This document shows positions 1 to 8,512 of a stretch of 64,000 bases of DNA, one piece after another; the first letter of the stretch is position 1; every line of letters begins with the position of its first letter. The notes under the pieces were generated by a model. It saw only the letters and a program-made list of their open reading frames with translations. It was not told the DNA's origin and searched no databases. The DNA is from Methylomonas sp. (GTDB taxonomy: Bacteria > Pseudomonadota > Gammaproteobacteria > Methylococcales > Methylomonadaceae), in NCBI GenBank assembly GCA_026988155.1, contig JALSLW010000080.1:1-64000 (forward strand). The letters are read 5' to 3'. Both the position numbers and the translations under genes were made by a program.

Positions 1-1
1 A

Positions 2-307
2 AAGCAGCGTATTGCAATTGCCAGAGCATTTTTGGAAAAAGCACCGATTGTGGTGTTGGATGAAGCGACCAGTGCGTTAGACTCATTGACTGAACAACAA
101 ATTCAGGTAGCTATTTTTGATTTACTACAACATAAAACAGCCATAGTGATCGCGCATCGGCTTTCGACTATTTTACGGATGGATAGAATTATCGTTTTGG
201 AGCAGGGCAGAATTATAGAGCAGGGGACACACAAGCAATTATTAGAGCAACAAGGTCGATATTACCAAATGTGGCAACACCAGAAGGGGGAATTTTTAGG
301 TGATTAA
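2..307 (+). CDS. ABC exporter ATPase, C-terminal fragment (runs off left edge)
   Basis: This is the last ~101 residues of an ABC transporter nucleotide-binding domain; the gene begins outside the window. Visible are the residues that follow the ABC signature (KQRIAIARA), Walker B plus D-loop (IVVLDEATSALD) and the switch histidine (IAHRLSTI). The C-terminal end (YYQMWQHQKGEF) is typical of fused permease-ATPase exporters of the MsbA/multidrug type, so the full protein probably had an N-terminal six-helix membrane domain and exports lipids, peptides or drugs. The substrate cannot be told from this part. The reading frame is open from base 2, and the stop at 305-307 is followed by about 185 bp with no convincing gene. 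Confidence 0.9.
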   Translation, partial: KQRIAIARAFLEKAPIVVLDEATSALDSLTEQQIQVAIFDLLQHKTAIVIAHRLSTILRMDRIIVLEQGRIIEQGTHKQLLEQQGRYYQMWQHQKGEFLGD

Positions 308-492
308 TCTGTTGTTCTTACGTTCTGCGTGGTAAGCATACAGCGCAGTCAGCCGTTGATAGTCAAGAAAGGGCATAGGGAATTTGAACCAATAGCTTGC
401 ACTATAAGCCCGCGGCCAACTGATATTCCAGGTTAAAGGGGAGCTTTTTTAATGAATGCTGCAATCGGCAACCCAAGAAACCATGAATTGCT

Positions 493-843
493 TTAATTAT
501 TGTCAAATGACATGAATAAAATAATAAAGAAAATTAGAGCTAGTACAGGCCAAAAATAGGGTGCCACAATAAAAATGCCCAACATGCCGAATACTGATGC
601 TGCTATAAACATAAACATGCCAACACCCAAAAAGGCTAAAAGCATAAGCGCGCTGGTAAGCAGCATGACTATGAGAAATGCAGGAATTGCTGCAAAACGG
701 GTTAAAGGCTCTGCAACAGGCTCCCCGTTTATAATAATGCTAAATTGTCCAACTCCCGGATGAAAAAAGTAAACAAGACATGCAATGGAAGCTCCTATAA
801 CTAGAGTTTTTAAGATTAAATCATTATTTCGCTGTTGAGACAT
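493..843 (-). CDS. Small membrane protein, unknown function
   Basis: A 116-residue protein dominated by hydrophobic stretches: one membrane segment at about residues 11-28, then a dense hydrophobic region from about 50 to 112 that could hold two or three more. The short N-terminus is polar (MSQQRNND) and the C-terminus ends in acidic and asparagine residues. I do not recognise the family. It is the last gene of the leftward group led by the H+-ATPase and phosphorylase, 79 bp downstream of the MgtC-like gene, and may be cotranscribed. The opposite strand also carries an open frame here, but its composition looks like an antisense shadow. Confidence 0.6.
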   Translation of the reverse strand: MSQQRNNDLILKTLVIGASIACLVYFFHPGVGQFSIIINGEPVAEPLTRFAAIPAFLIVMLLTSALMLLAFLGVGMFMFIAASVFGMLGIFIVAPYFWPVLALIFFIILFMSFDNN

Positions 844-922
844 ATTTACTATCCTTTTCTAGGGTTATCTTTCATTGGCAATGGGATTCTATTTCTACAC
901 TTGGTAAAGAATATTATTTAGG

Positions 923-2176
923 TTAAACAAGATAAAATGCATAAAAAATAGAAAAGACAAACAAACACAGCAGCCAGATGACTGCATCCATTACTGAACG
1001 GTTTCGAGACAGTAATGCTGCGTATATCGCCTTTAACAAATTATTACTGCCACTGGCGATAATGATAGCGGAGACAATGGCATTTTCTGGAACTGAAAAT
1101 TTACCTGATAGCAAAGACAGGATAAACGGATCAATATCAGTAAAGCCGACGGCAATGGAAAGAAAATTAAGCCCTTGGTTACCAAAATGGCTGATGATGT
1201 ATTGAGTGATAAAAGCAAAAAATACAAACATTAAGGCAAACAGAATGGCTGTTGATAATTCCAGGGGATGCCTACTTGCATCAGCAGGCGGCTTGGCGGC
1301 AATGCAGTTATTTAAACGCAGCAAACTCATAACAGCCAGGCAGGAAAGCAAAATAAAAATAGCAAAAGGTATAAACAGCTGTTTGCCTAAAGCGGTATTA
1401 AGAAAGAAAATAATAACCAGCAGTCTGAGGTACATCATGGCGGTGGCCATTATCAACGCCGAAGAAACGCTACTGCGCTCATTGGCCATATGCTGTGCCC
1501 GTCGACTAATGACTACTGACGTTGCTGTGCTGGAATAAAGGCCGCCAAGTATTCCCGTAATCAGCAAGCCCCGCGCTTTAAAAAAATAAGTTTGGGCGAG
1601 ATAGCTTAGATAAGAAAATCCAGATACCACAAGAACAGCTAGCCAAACTTTATAATACGTTACCGGCAATTCTGCGGACAGCTGTTTATCAGGTAGTAAC
1701 GGTAAAATTACACCCGATAAAATCAAAAATTTGCCTAGAGTTACAATTTCATTACTAGCTAGACTTTCTGAAAACTGATGAATCAGCGGTTTTTCTCCGA
1801 GCATCAGCACGAGTAGGACGACAAACAGCACTAAAAACCAGCTAGGGAAATGAATAGTCACCGGCCCGATCAAAAAAACCAGTAGTGTCAATATAATTTC
1901 AAGCAATGAAAAGTGTTTTTTTGCTGCTCGGCGCCAGTAATAAATACCTAGCATAGCACCAAGTATTCCCATACCTATTGCAAAAAATAATCCCTCTGTA
2001 TTTAGCTGATATAAAAGAAAGCCTAGTATGCTTACCAGCACAAAAGTGCGTGTACTGCCAAAATCATATTGATATTGGTTGATACGCAGATAGCTATGAA
2101 ATTCCAGCCCAACAATAAATGAAAATGCTGTTGTCATGATAAATTGAAGCAGCAGCGGCGGTATGGATTCCAACAT
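923..2176 (-). CDS. MgtC/DUF4010-family membrane protein
   Basis: A 417-residue polytopic inner-membrane protein. The N-terminal third matches the MgtC/SapB fold: a start near LLLQFIMTTAFSFIVGLE, then SYLRINQYQYDFGSTRTF, the region where MgtC-like proteins carry a conserved Gly-x-Arg-Thr. The remaining two thirds fit DUF4010, with about eight hydrophobic segments and a GGLYSSTATSVVISRRAQ motif. Family members are linked to acid or low-Mg adaptation and membrane energetics, but the transported solute or partner is not established. It follows the phosphorylase gene by 26 bp on the same strand, which suggests cotranscription with it and with the upstream H+-ATPase. Family call good, function uncertain. 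Confidence 0.75.
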   Translation of the reverse strand: MLESIPPLLLQFIMTTAFSFIVGLEFHSYLRINQYQYDFGSTRTFVLVSILGFLLYQLNTEGLFFAIGMGILGAMLGIYYWRRAAKKHFSLLEIILTLLVFLIGPVTIHFPSWFLVLFVVLLVLMLGEKPLIHQFSESLASNEIVTLGKFLILSGVILPLLPDKQLSAELPVTYYKVWLAVLVVSGFSYLSYLAQTYFFKARGLLITGILGGLYSSTATSVVISRRAQHMANERSSVSSALIMATAMMYLRLLVIIFFLNTALGKQLFIPFAIFILLSCLAVMSLLRLNNCIAAKPPADASRHPLELSTAILFALMFVFFAFITQYIISHFGNQGLNFLSIAVGFTDIDPFILSLLSGKFSVPENAIVSAIIIASGSNNLLKAIYAALLSRNRSVMDAVIWLLCLFVFSIFYAFYLV

Positions 2177-2202
2177 TTGTTTATACTATTTCTAATTCAG
2201 CT

Positions 2203-4719
2203 TTAACGATACCATTTTATATGTGCTTCTTCAGCAGGAATATTGGCATGGCGATGACTAGCTAATAGCCGTGGCGTGTAATCATCAGCCGGATGGTCAG
2301 CTGGGACAGTTATCTCATAGATGTAACCATTTACGGCTCCCTGTAAAGCTGATTTTTGTTCCATAATCTGACAAAAAGGTTCATTGTTGCCCTGTCCCTC
2401 GGCGTAAATTTCAACACTCACATGTTCCGCCGATAAATCATCTAGATATACATGCAGGCAAAAGCGGTGTTCTGAGTCGGATGATTCAACCTGAAGGTTT
2501 TGCATATAAATGGCTGGCCAGTGCTGTTCCAGCCGCTGCTGCCATAGCACCAATTCTTTTGCTGTTCCTGCATGATCGGTGATACGCTGGTGATTTAGAC
2601 GCGCTGAAGGGAGGTAATATTTTTCAACATAGTCACGTAACATTCTATTGCTGCTATATTCAGGTGCCAATGTTGCTACACTGGCTCGAATCCGGGCAAC
2701 CCACTTCTCGGGTATTCCAAGTTTATTACGCTGATAGAATTCAGGAACAACGTGTTCTTCCAGTAAACGATAAAGTTGGTCGGCTTCGACAGCATCCCAT
2801 TCTGGTTCTGAATGAGTTTGGCCATCACCTAATGCCCAGCCAACTTCAGGCGTGTAGGCTTCTGCCCACCAGCCATCCAATTCAGACAGGTTAAGCCCCC
2901 CATTAGCCAGCAGTTTCATGCCACTGGTTCCACAGGCTTCCCATGGCCTGCGCGGTGTATTGACCCAGACATCTACTCCCTGTACAAATTGTTCAGCCAT
3001 TGCCATATCATAATCTGCCAGAAACACCATGTGTTTACGAACTTCCGGCCTGCGGACAAAGTTAGCCATCTCCTGAACAAGTCCCTGACCTACGCCATCA
3101 GCCGGGTGAGCTTTTCCTGCAATAACAAGCTGTACTGGATAACGCGGGTTAGTCAGTAGCTTTATTAAACGTTCTGGGTCGTGGAGCAGCAGGTTTGGAC
3201 GTTTGTATTCTGCAAAACGACGAGCAAATCCCAAGGTTAGTGTATTGGGATCGAAAATATTTTGTACTGAGGCCTGCTCTTCATAAGGTGCCTGCCGTAA
3301 CTTTAATTTTTCAATAATACGCTGACGGATATAGCTCACTAGGTTTTCTCGACTTTCACCACGAAATGTCCATATGGTTTTGTCTTTAATCGCTTCTATT
3401 TTCTCACGCAGATCATCGACTTTTCCTGACCAGCGTCCTTTGCCGCAGAAGTGCGTCCATAAAGCATCTGCAAAACTGGAATCCCAAGTGGGTACATGAA
3501 CCCCATTAGTAACATAACCCACAGGGACCTGTTTTATAGGCCAGTGCGGATAAAGCTGCTGAAACAGCTGTTGGCTGACTTGACCATGAAGACGACTGAC
3601 ACCATTAGCAACTGAGCAGGTTCGCAAGGCAAAATAAGTCATATTAAATGACTCTTCGGGAGACTCTGCCGATGTTTGTCCTAGCGACAGGAAATGTTCT
3701 AAAGAAATACCCAGCGATTGAATAGTTCCACATAGGTACTGTTTGATTAATTCTGGACTAAAACGATCAAAACCGGCACTGACAGGGGTATGTGTGGTAA
3801 ATACATTGCCTGCTCTGGTTGCCCATAGAGCCTCTTCAAATGTGACGGCCTGTTCCCTTTGGAATGAACTGATGCGTTCCAAAGCGACAAATGCCGCATG
3901 GCCTTCATTCAAATGACAAAGGTCTGGCTGTATTTCCAGCTTTTCCAGTAAACGCCAGCCACCAATTCCCAGAACAATTTCCTGCAGCAAACGTTTTTCC
4001 TGACCGCCTCCGTATAATTCTGCCGTAATCGCTTGATCAACGGGGCTGTTCATCAAATCATTACTGTCCAGCAGATAAAGAGAAATGCGCCCAACCTGTA
4101 CCTCCCAAACACGCAGAAACAACTCACGCCCCGGTAAATCCAATGTAATAACCAGTCGGTTGCCCTGTTTATCCATTGCAGGCTTAATGGGCAAGCTGGC
4201 TGGTTCGTTGTATGGATAAAAAGCCTGTTGCGCACCTTGAGCATCAATCATTTGCCGAAAGTAGCCTTGCTGATATAGTAAACCGATGCCGACTAAAGGT
4301 AAGTTCAAATCACTGGCTGATTTTAATAAATCCCCTGCCAAGATACCTAAACCGCCCGCATAGATTGGCAGTGCTTCACCGAGTCCATATTCCATACTGA
4401 AATAGGCAACTGTTCCCAATTGGCTGTCAGGGTATTCAGACTTAAACCAGCCCTGTTGATTATAATATTCAATTCGCTCCTGTTTTAATGCCTCTAACTT
4501 AGCCAAAAATGCCCTGTCTTTAACCAGCGATTCAAGACGCTCACTGCTGACATTTTGCAACAGCATCCATGGATTCCGTGTTTTTTTCCAGATTTTAGCA
4601 TCAATTAATTCCCATAATGCATCACCAGCATGGCTCCATGTCCAGCGTAGATCAAGTGCAAATTCTGCTAATATTTCCAGCTTAACCGGAAGCGAACGGG
4701 GTAAGTATGGATGTTGCAT
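2203..4719 (-). CDS. glgP: Alpha-glucan (glycogen/starch) phosphorylase, DUF3417 type
   Basis: An 838-residue phosphorylase of the bacterial alpha-glucan phosphorylase group. It releases glucose-1-phosphate from storage glucan or maltodextrin using pyridoxal phosphate. The N-terminus carries the DUF3417 extension (FALDLRWTWSHAGDALWELI), followed by YFSMEYGLGEALPIYAGGLG, the LNEGHAAF motif and EYKRPNLLLHD. The PLP region is EACGTSGMKLLANGG, whose lysine is the expected Schiff-base residue. The C-terminal ~110 residues (after about 725) are a less conserved beta-rich extension common in this subgroup. It sits 64 bp downstream of the H+-ATPase gene and 26 bp before the MgtC-like gene, all leftward, so glycogen breakdown may be coregulated with pH or ion stress. 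The name glgP covers both classes; this one is the shorter, non-allosteric bacterial form. Confidence 0.9.
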   Translation of the reverse strand: MQHPYLPRSLPVKLEILAEFALDLRWTWSHAGDALWELIDAKIWKKTRNPWMLLQNVSSERLESLVKDRAFLAKLEALKQERIEYYNQQGWFKSEYPDSQLGTVAYFSMEYGLGEALPIYAGGLGILAGDLLKSASDLNLPLVGIGLLYQQGYFRQMIDAQGAQQAFYPYNEPASLPIKPAMDKQGNRLVITLDLPGRELFLRVWEVQVGRISLYLLDSNDLMNSPVDQAITAELYGGGQEKRLLQEIVLGIGGWRLLEKLEIQPDLCHLNEGHAAFVALERISSFQREQAVTFEEALWATRAGNVFTTHTPVSAGFDRFSPELIKQYLCGTIQSLGISLEHFLSLGQTSAESPEESFNMTYFALRTCSVANGVSRLHGQVSQQLFQQLYPHWPIKQVPVGYVTNGVHVPTWDSSFADALWTHFCGKGRWSGKVDDLREKIEAIKDKTIWTFRGESRENLVSYIRQRIIEKLKLRQAPYEEQASVQNIFDPNTLTLGFARRFAEYKRPNLLLHDPERLIKLLTNPRYPVQLVIAGKAHPADGVGQGLVQEMANFVRRPEVRKHMVFLADYDMAMAEQFVQGVDVWVNTPRRPWEACGTSGMKLLANGGLNLSELDGWWAEAYTPEVGWALGDGQTHSEPEWDAVEADQLYRLLEEHVVPEFYQRNKLGIPEKWVARIRASVATLAPEYSSNRMLRDYVEKYYLPSARLNHQRITDHAGTAKELVLWQQRLEQHWPAIYMQNLQVESSDSEHRFCLHVYLDDLSAEHVSVEIYAEGQGNNEPFCQIMEQKSALQGAVNGYIYEITVPADHPADDYTPRLLASHRHANIPAEEAHIKWYR

Positions 4720-4783
4720 AATGGTATCCTTTAAAAGGTTGTTTAGTGTGTTTTGAAGCTGGCTATAAGAAACTCACCCATAT

Positions 4784-7303
4784 TCAGCGCAAATGAAAGC
4801 GAAAGTGCAAAGAACCTTTAAGTCGACTAAGAAAGGTGTGATGTTTTTTGGTTCTATATTCCAAATGACGATAGACCAGTAATTTTATGCCATCTTCGAT
4901 AAAGACCCAAAACAGACAATAAGCCCAGATCAATCCAATATATTCCCAGGAAATAGGCGTTACAAACCAGCCAAATTTAGCAATGAACACTGCCACGATT
5001 TGGGTGCTGATAATTGCAAATAAAAGCAAAGGTGCGGGAAATGGACGCGTAAGAAAACAATGACGGGTACGGGCAACAAATAATGTTAAGTGTCCGGCAA
5101 CGGCCAATTTAAGAAAAATAATGGTTTGCAGCTGCTCAATGCTGACATGAAAATGATTTTTGGCAATCATTAATAATAAAAAAGTTTCGATAACACCGAG
5201 CACACCCAGAAAAGTTGCAACAGTCAAGACTTTACGCATATCCCAGCGTACCGGGCTATGTGGTAAATGGGTATTGTCTTTGGCAATCGTTAAAATCGGC
5301 AGGTCATTCAATAATGCCAATAGAATAATCATCACTGCTGTAATCGGATAAAAGTTGTAAACTAGTATTGCTGTGACCATAAATAACATAATGCGAATGG
5401 TCTCAGTGATGCGATAAATGGCATACGCATTCATACGCTCAAAAATACGACGCGCTTCTTCAATGGCATTAATAATAACCCCCAGTCCTGTCCCTGTCAG
5501 CACCAGGTCAGCAGCCGCTCTTGCTGCATCGGTAGCACCAGATACGGCTATTCCCACATCGGCCTGTTTTAAAGCAGGCGCATCATTGACGCCATCCCCC
5601 GTCATGCCAATTAAATGATTATTTGCCTGCAAGTCCTTTACCAGCCAGTATTTATGCTCAGGAAACACTTGTGCGAAGCCATCCGCCCTTTCTGCACACT
5701 GAGCGATATTATGCGTAATATCTTGCTTGTTTTTAGCATTGATAATTTGTTCGGCCAATAGGATGTTTTGTCCTAACCCCAGTTCTCCTGCTGTTTGTTT
5801 GGCGATCGCAATATTGTCTCCAGTCACCATTTTTATATCGACACCATGTGCTTTTGCTTCTTCTATCATACTGGCGGCATCTTCACGGGGTGGATCAAAT
5901 AATGACAAAATGCCTAGAAAAACCCACTGTCCTTTTTCATCTGTTTTAGCGACGCCTAAAGCACGATAGCCTTTGAGAGCGAATTCATTGACTGTTTGTT
6001 CAGCACGTTCGCGCATGGCAGTATCTGGCAGACATAAATCCAGAACAACCTGAGGTGCACCTTTGCTAACTTTAAAAAGATGGCCTTCTTCGGGTTTGAT
6101 GGTTGCTTCGGTACGCTTCTGTACCGGGTCAAAAGGCATAAAATGCTGCTGATGAAAAGGGCTTAATATTGTTTTGTCATCAAGGTTTTGTAAAATAGCC
6201 GTATCAATTGCATCCGGATTTTCGGCATTAGAAGCCAGTGATGCTGCTAGAATAATGCCATGCTCATTTGCACCGTTAAATACTACTGGTTTGCCCAGAG
6301 TCAATTTGTTTAGCGTTAATGTACCGGTTTTGTCAGAACACAGAATATCCATTCCCGCCAACTCTTCAATAGCTTCTAAACGAGAAACAATCGCTTTTAA
6401 TTTTGCAAGTTTTATAGCACCCACAGCCATGGTAACTGATAACACAGCAGGCAAGGCAACAGGGATGGATGCCACCGTTAAAATCAACGCAAACTGGACT
6501 AACTCCATCAGTGGAAGTTGTCGTTCAAACCCAACCAGTACCAGAACCACAACTAAAGCCAGACTTATAAAAATCAGGTAATCTCCAATTTGCATGACGG
6601 CTTTTTGAAAATGTGATTCCGTTTTGGCTGAACTAACTAATTTAGCTGTTTGACCAAAATAGGTATGTGCTCCCGTACTAGTTACAACACCTGTCATTTC
6701 CCCTTGTTTGGCAATAGAACTAGAAAAAATCAAATCTCCTGTCCGTTTGTCTACTGGCAGAGATTCCCCCGTTAGTGCAGATTGATCGATACTAAGATAT
6801 TCACCTTCAAGCAGTGCAATATCGGCAGGTACAACATCACCTAAACGAATTTTCACTTGATCGCCAGGCACTAACTCAGTAGCATCAATAGTGAGCCATT
6901 GCCCATCTCTTAATACTCGGGCTTTTAAGGCCAGATTCTTTTTTAACTGTTCAATGGCATTGCCTGCCTGGTATTCTTGCCAGAACCCGACGATAGCGTT
7001 AAAAAATAGCATAAAAACAATAATAATAAAGTCTTCGGTATGGTGAACAATAGCCGATAGAATAGCTGCTATTTCAATCATCCATGCAATCGGTCCCCAA
7101 AAATAGGATAAGAATTTCAGCAGATTGCTTTTATGTTTTTCCTGAATGGTATTGAGACCATAAAAATCAAGGCGAGCTTGAGCTTCTGTAGAAGAGAGTC
7201 CATTCTCATTGCTTTCTAGGTAGTTCAAAAGTGCTTCAGCCTCCAGTGAACGAACTTTATCGGCATCCATAGGGGGTGGAAATGCCTGACTATTTTTTTT
7301 CAT
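4784..7303 (-). CDS. Plasma-membrane H+-exporting P-type ATPase (type IIIA)
   Basis: An 839-residue P-type ATPase resembling fungal and plant proton pumps. The actuator motif TGES is at about 178-181, the M4 motif PVALP at 281-285, the phosphorylated aspartate in DKTGT at 324, then KGAPQ and the hinge MTGDGVNDAP. The M6 stretch LLNDLPILTIAKDN resembles the H+-ATPase subgroup rather than Ca, Cu or K pumps. An N-terminal cation ATPase domain (about 20-90) and roughly ten membrane helices are present. It would expel protons at the cost of ATP and maintain pH or membrane potential. Downstream lie the phosphorylase and MgtC-like genes; upstream is an HdeD-type remnant, and HdeD proteins are associated with acid resistance, so an acid or energy-stress unit is plausible inference. 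Confidence 0.88.
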   Translation of the reverse strand: MKKNSQAFPPPMDADKVRSLEAEALLNYLESNENGLSSTEAQARLDFYGLNTIQEKHKSNLLKFLSYFWGPIAWMIEIAAILSAIVHHTEDFIIIVFMLFFNAIVGFWQEYQAGNAIEQLKKNLALKARVLRDGQWLTIDATELVPGDQVKIRLGDVVPADIALLEGEYLSIDQSALTGESLPVDKRTGDLIFSSSIAKQGEMTGVVTSTGAHTYFGQTAKLVSSAKTESHFQKAVMQIGDYLIFISLALVVVLVLVGFERQLPLMELVQFALILTVASIPVALPAVLSVTMAVGAIKLAKLKAIVSRLEAIEELAGMDILCSDKTGTLTLNKLTLGKPVVFNGANEHGIILAASLASNAENPDAIDTAILQNLDDKTILSPFHQQHFMPFDPVQKRTEATIKPEEGHLFKVSKGAPQVVLDLCLPDTAMRERAEQTVNEFALKGYRALGVAKTDEKGQWVFLGILSLFDPPREDAASMIEEAKAHGVDIKMVTGDNIAIAKQTAGELGLGQNILLAEQIINAKNKQDITHNIAQCAERADGFAQVFPEHKYWLVKDLQANNHLIGMTGDGVNDAPALKQADVGIAVSGATDAARAAADLVLTGTGLGVIINAIEEARRIFERMNAYAIYRITETIRIMLFMVTAILVYNFYPITAVMIILLALLNDLPILTIAKDNTHLPHSPVRWDMRKVLTVATFLGVLGVIETFLLLMIAKNHFHVSIEQLQTIIFLKLAVAGHLTLFVARTRHCFLTRPFPAPLLLFAIISTQIVAVFIAKFGWFVTPISWEYIGLIWAYCLFWVFIEDGIKLLVYRHLEYRTKKHHTFLSRLKGSLHFRFHLR

Positions 7304-7356
7304 ATAAAATCACCTTTTTTAGTTATAACGCGTTAATTGAAAAGGAGAGCAAAAAA

Positions 7357-7944
7357 TTAGGCTTCGGAGTCTGTTCTATGATGCAAACTAAGATTTAGCA
7401 AAGATCAGCCCATAAAAAGTATATTAATACCCTGTATCAATCCTAATACCCAAGATGCAATTTCTGGCCAGCCTGCCCAAACAATAATAGCTAGCAGCAA
7501 TGATGTGAAACCGTTAAAAAATAACTGTTCCCATCGTACCAGTGGGCGAATCATGAAAGCCAGAAAAATTTTTACAGTACCTTCTAAAGTGAAGAATAAG
7601 ATGAGCAGCATAGTCAGAGGTACCCTTCCTTTTGAGGGGGCAGTTATCAAAAAATATCCAATCATCGCCTGTAACAAACCGATAAAAAATTACAGATTAA
7701 ACCCTGACATACTAATCATACTTAATGCTCAAGTAATTTGAAAGGCAGAGCCTATCACTAATAACAGTCTAAAAAACAGCACTATACCAATACTTAAAAC
7801 TTGAGGAATAATAATAGCTGTGCTCCCCAGAATAATGAAAAATACACCTTCTGCCGCAAACAATTTCCAGTGCTTCTGTAAATAGTTCTGGATATTTTGC
7901 TGTACTTCCCGTATCTCAATATTGATATTAAAATGTTTATTCAA
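7357..7944 (-). pseudogene. HdeD-family membrane protein, broken by frameshift and nonsense codon
   Basis: Two pieces in different frames together resemble one HdeD-type acid-resistance membrane protein of ~190 residues. The N-terminal piece (7729-7944, 71 residues) contains HWKLFAAEGVFFIILG and ends with a TGA right after AFQIT. The C-terminal piece resumes near 7689 in another frame (GLLQAMIGYFLITAPSKGRV) and reads to a TGA at 7405-7407. Past that TGA the same frame continues SLLNLSLHHRTDSEA to a TAA at 7357-7359; at this position the family normally has Trp (Gly-Trp-Ser), so TGG to TGA is the likely lesion. About 40 bp between the pieces are unreadable in any single frame. It lies directly upstream of the H+-ATPase gene. 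A sequencing error could explain one break but hardly both. Confidence 0.7.
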
Positions 7945-8072
7945 GGTTGCTACTCTTTATTACCAGCTTAGGGATCATTTATTTGATGTTATTAAATATG
8001 ATAAAAGCATTAACCATGCCAAAGAATAAGACCTTTATTTTCTAGTAAATACAGTGATTGATAGTTATTTTC

Positions 8073-8118
8073 GGCCAATTTGGCCACTTTGTAGGTTCTT
8101 AGCCGGTCAAAATAGCCG
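8073..8118. repeat. Possible IS21-type terminal remnant
   Basis: A GGCCAATTTGGCC palindrome (8073-8085) is followed 15 bp later by AGCCGGTCAAAATAGCCG. Repeated GGCCA/GCCGGTCAAA words of this sort resemble the transposase-binding repeats near the ends of IS21-family elements. No istA or istB reading frame is present, so this could only be a relic. It lies in the 568-bp gap between the HdeD pseudogene and hsdR, where a mobile-element scar would be expected. The resemblance is from memory of the motif style and is weak. Confidence 0.22.
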
Positions 8119-8203
8119 TTTAGAGTAAGATGCAATACTCTGTAGTGGGTAATCAGGATGTTTTTTTATTAACGAATCTTTGTGCAAGTAAGGCTACTAT
8201 ATA

Positions 8204-8293
8204 ATGACAACTCCCTCTGAACCCACCAATTTATTACAACAGATTGAACAGGCAAAAAAACATCCGCTGATTTCGTATAACACTGGAATCTAA
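8204..8293 (+). CDS. 29-residue ORF, probable truncated gene start
   Basis: ATG at 8204 opens a 29-codon frame (MTTPSEPTNLLQQIEQAKKH and nine more residues) with normal protein-like composition: a polar N-terminus and then an amphipathic helix. It ends at TAA 8291-8293, four bases before a perfect inverted repeat. It reads like the first codons of a longer protein cut off when the restriction locus was inserted, not a complete gene. I do not recognise the protein. Upstream TTGTGCAAG and TATATA stretches could be a promoter, but no clear ribosome-binding site is seen. Confidence 0.25.
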   Translation: MTTPSEPTNLLQQIEQAKKHPLISYNTGI

Positions 8294-8296
8294 GAG

Positions 8297-8322
8297 ACCA
8301 TGAAAAAGCAATTTTTCATGGT
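8297..8322. repeat. Perfect 11-bp inverted repeat, loop GCAA
   Basis: ACCATGAAAAA (8297-8307), a GCAA loop, then TTTTTCATGGT (8312-8322). The stem is perfect. The A-run and T-run are inside the stem and no T-tract follows, so it is not a classic terminator; it may still end transcription of the short ORF just before it, or mark an insertion junction. The remaining sequence up to hsdR (8323-8512) is AT-rich with no gene recognised. Confidence 0.55.
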
Positions 8323-8512
8323 AATATCTGACATCAGATACTATTATAGGTGTGATTAAATCGAGGTTTTAAATAGCAGAATGTAAGTCGTTGCTTAGTT
8401 TGATTTTAGATATATCGCAGTACTTTCTAAGCGCCTAAGGTTTTGTATACTGAAATAGTTTTCACATCAGCCAATAAGTTGATAACCACATAGAGAATAG
8501 TAATCTCAGCAA

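Noticed and set aside
296-450. Leftward open frame opposite the end of the ABC gene and its downstream gap
   Set aside because: About 50 codons with some protein-like character, but no start codon context and it overlaps the real gene's end; it could be a relic but cannot be supported.
1206-1538. 110-codon rightward frame inside the MgtC/DUF4010 gene
   Set aside because: Antisense to a gene with clear membrane-protein composition; its own product is not protein-like.
8297-8322. Classic rho-independent terminator
   Set aside because: The stem is perfect but the T-run is inside it and no T-tract follows, so it was listed only as an inverted repeat.
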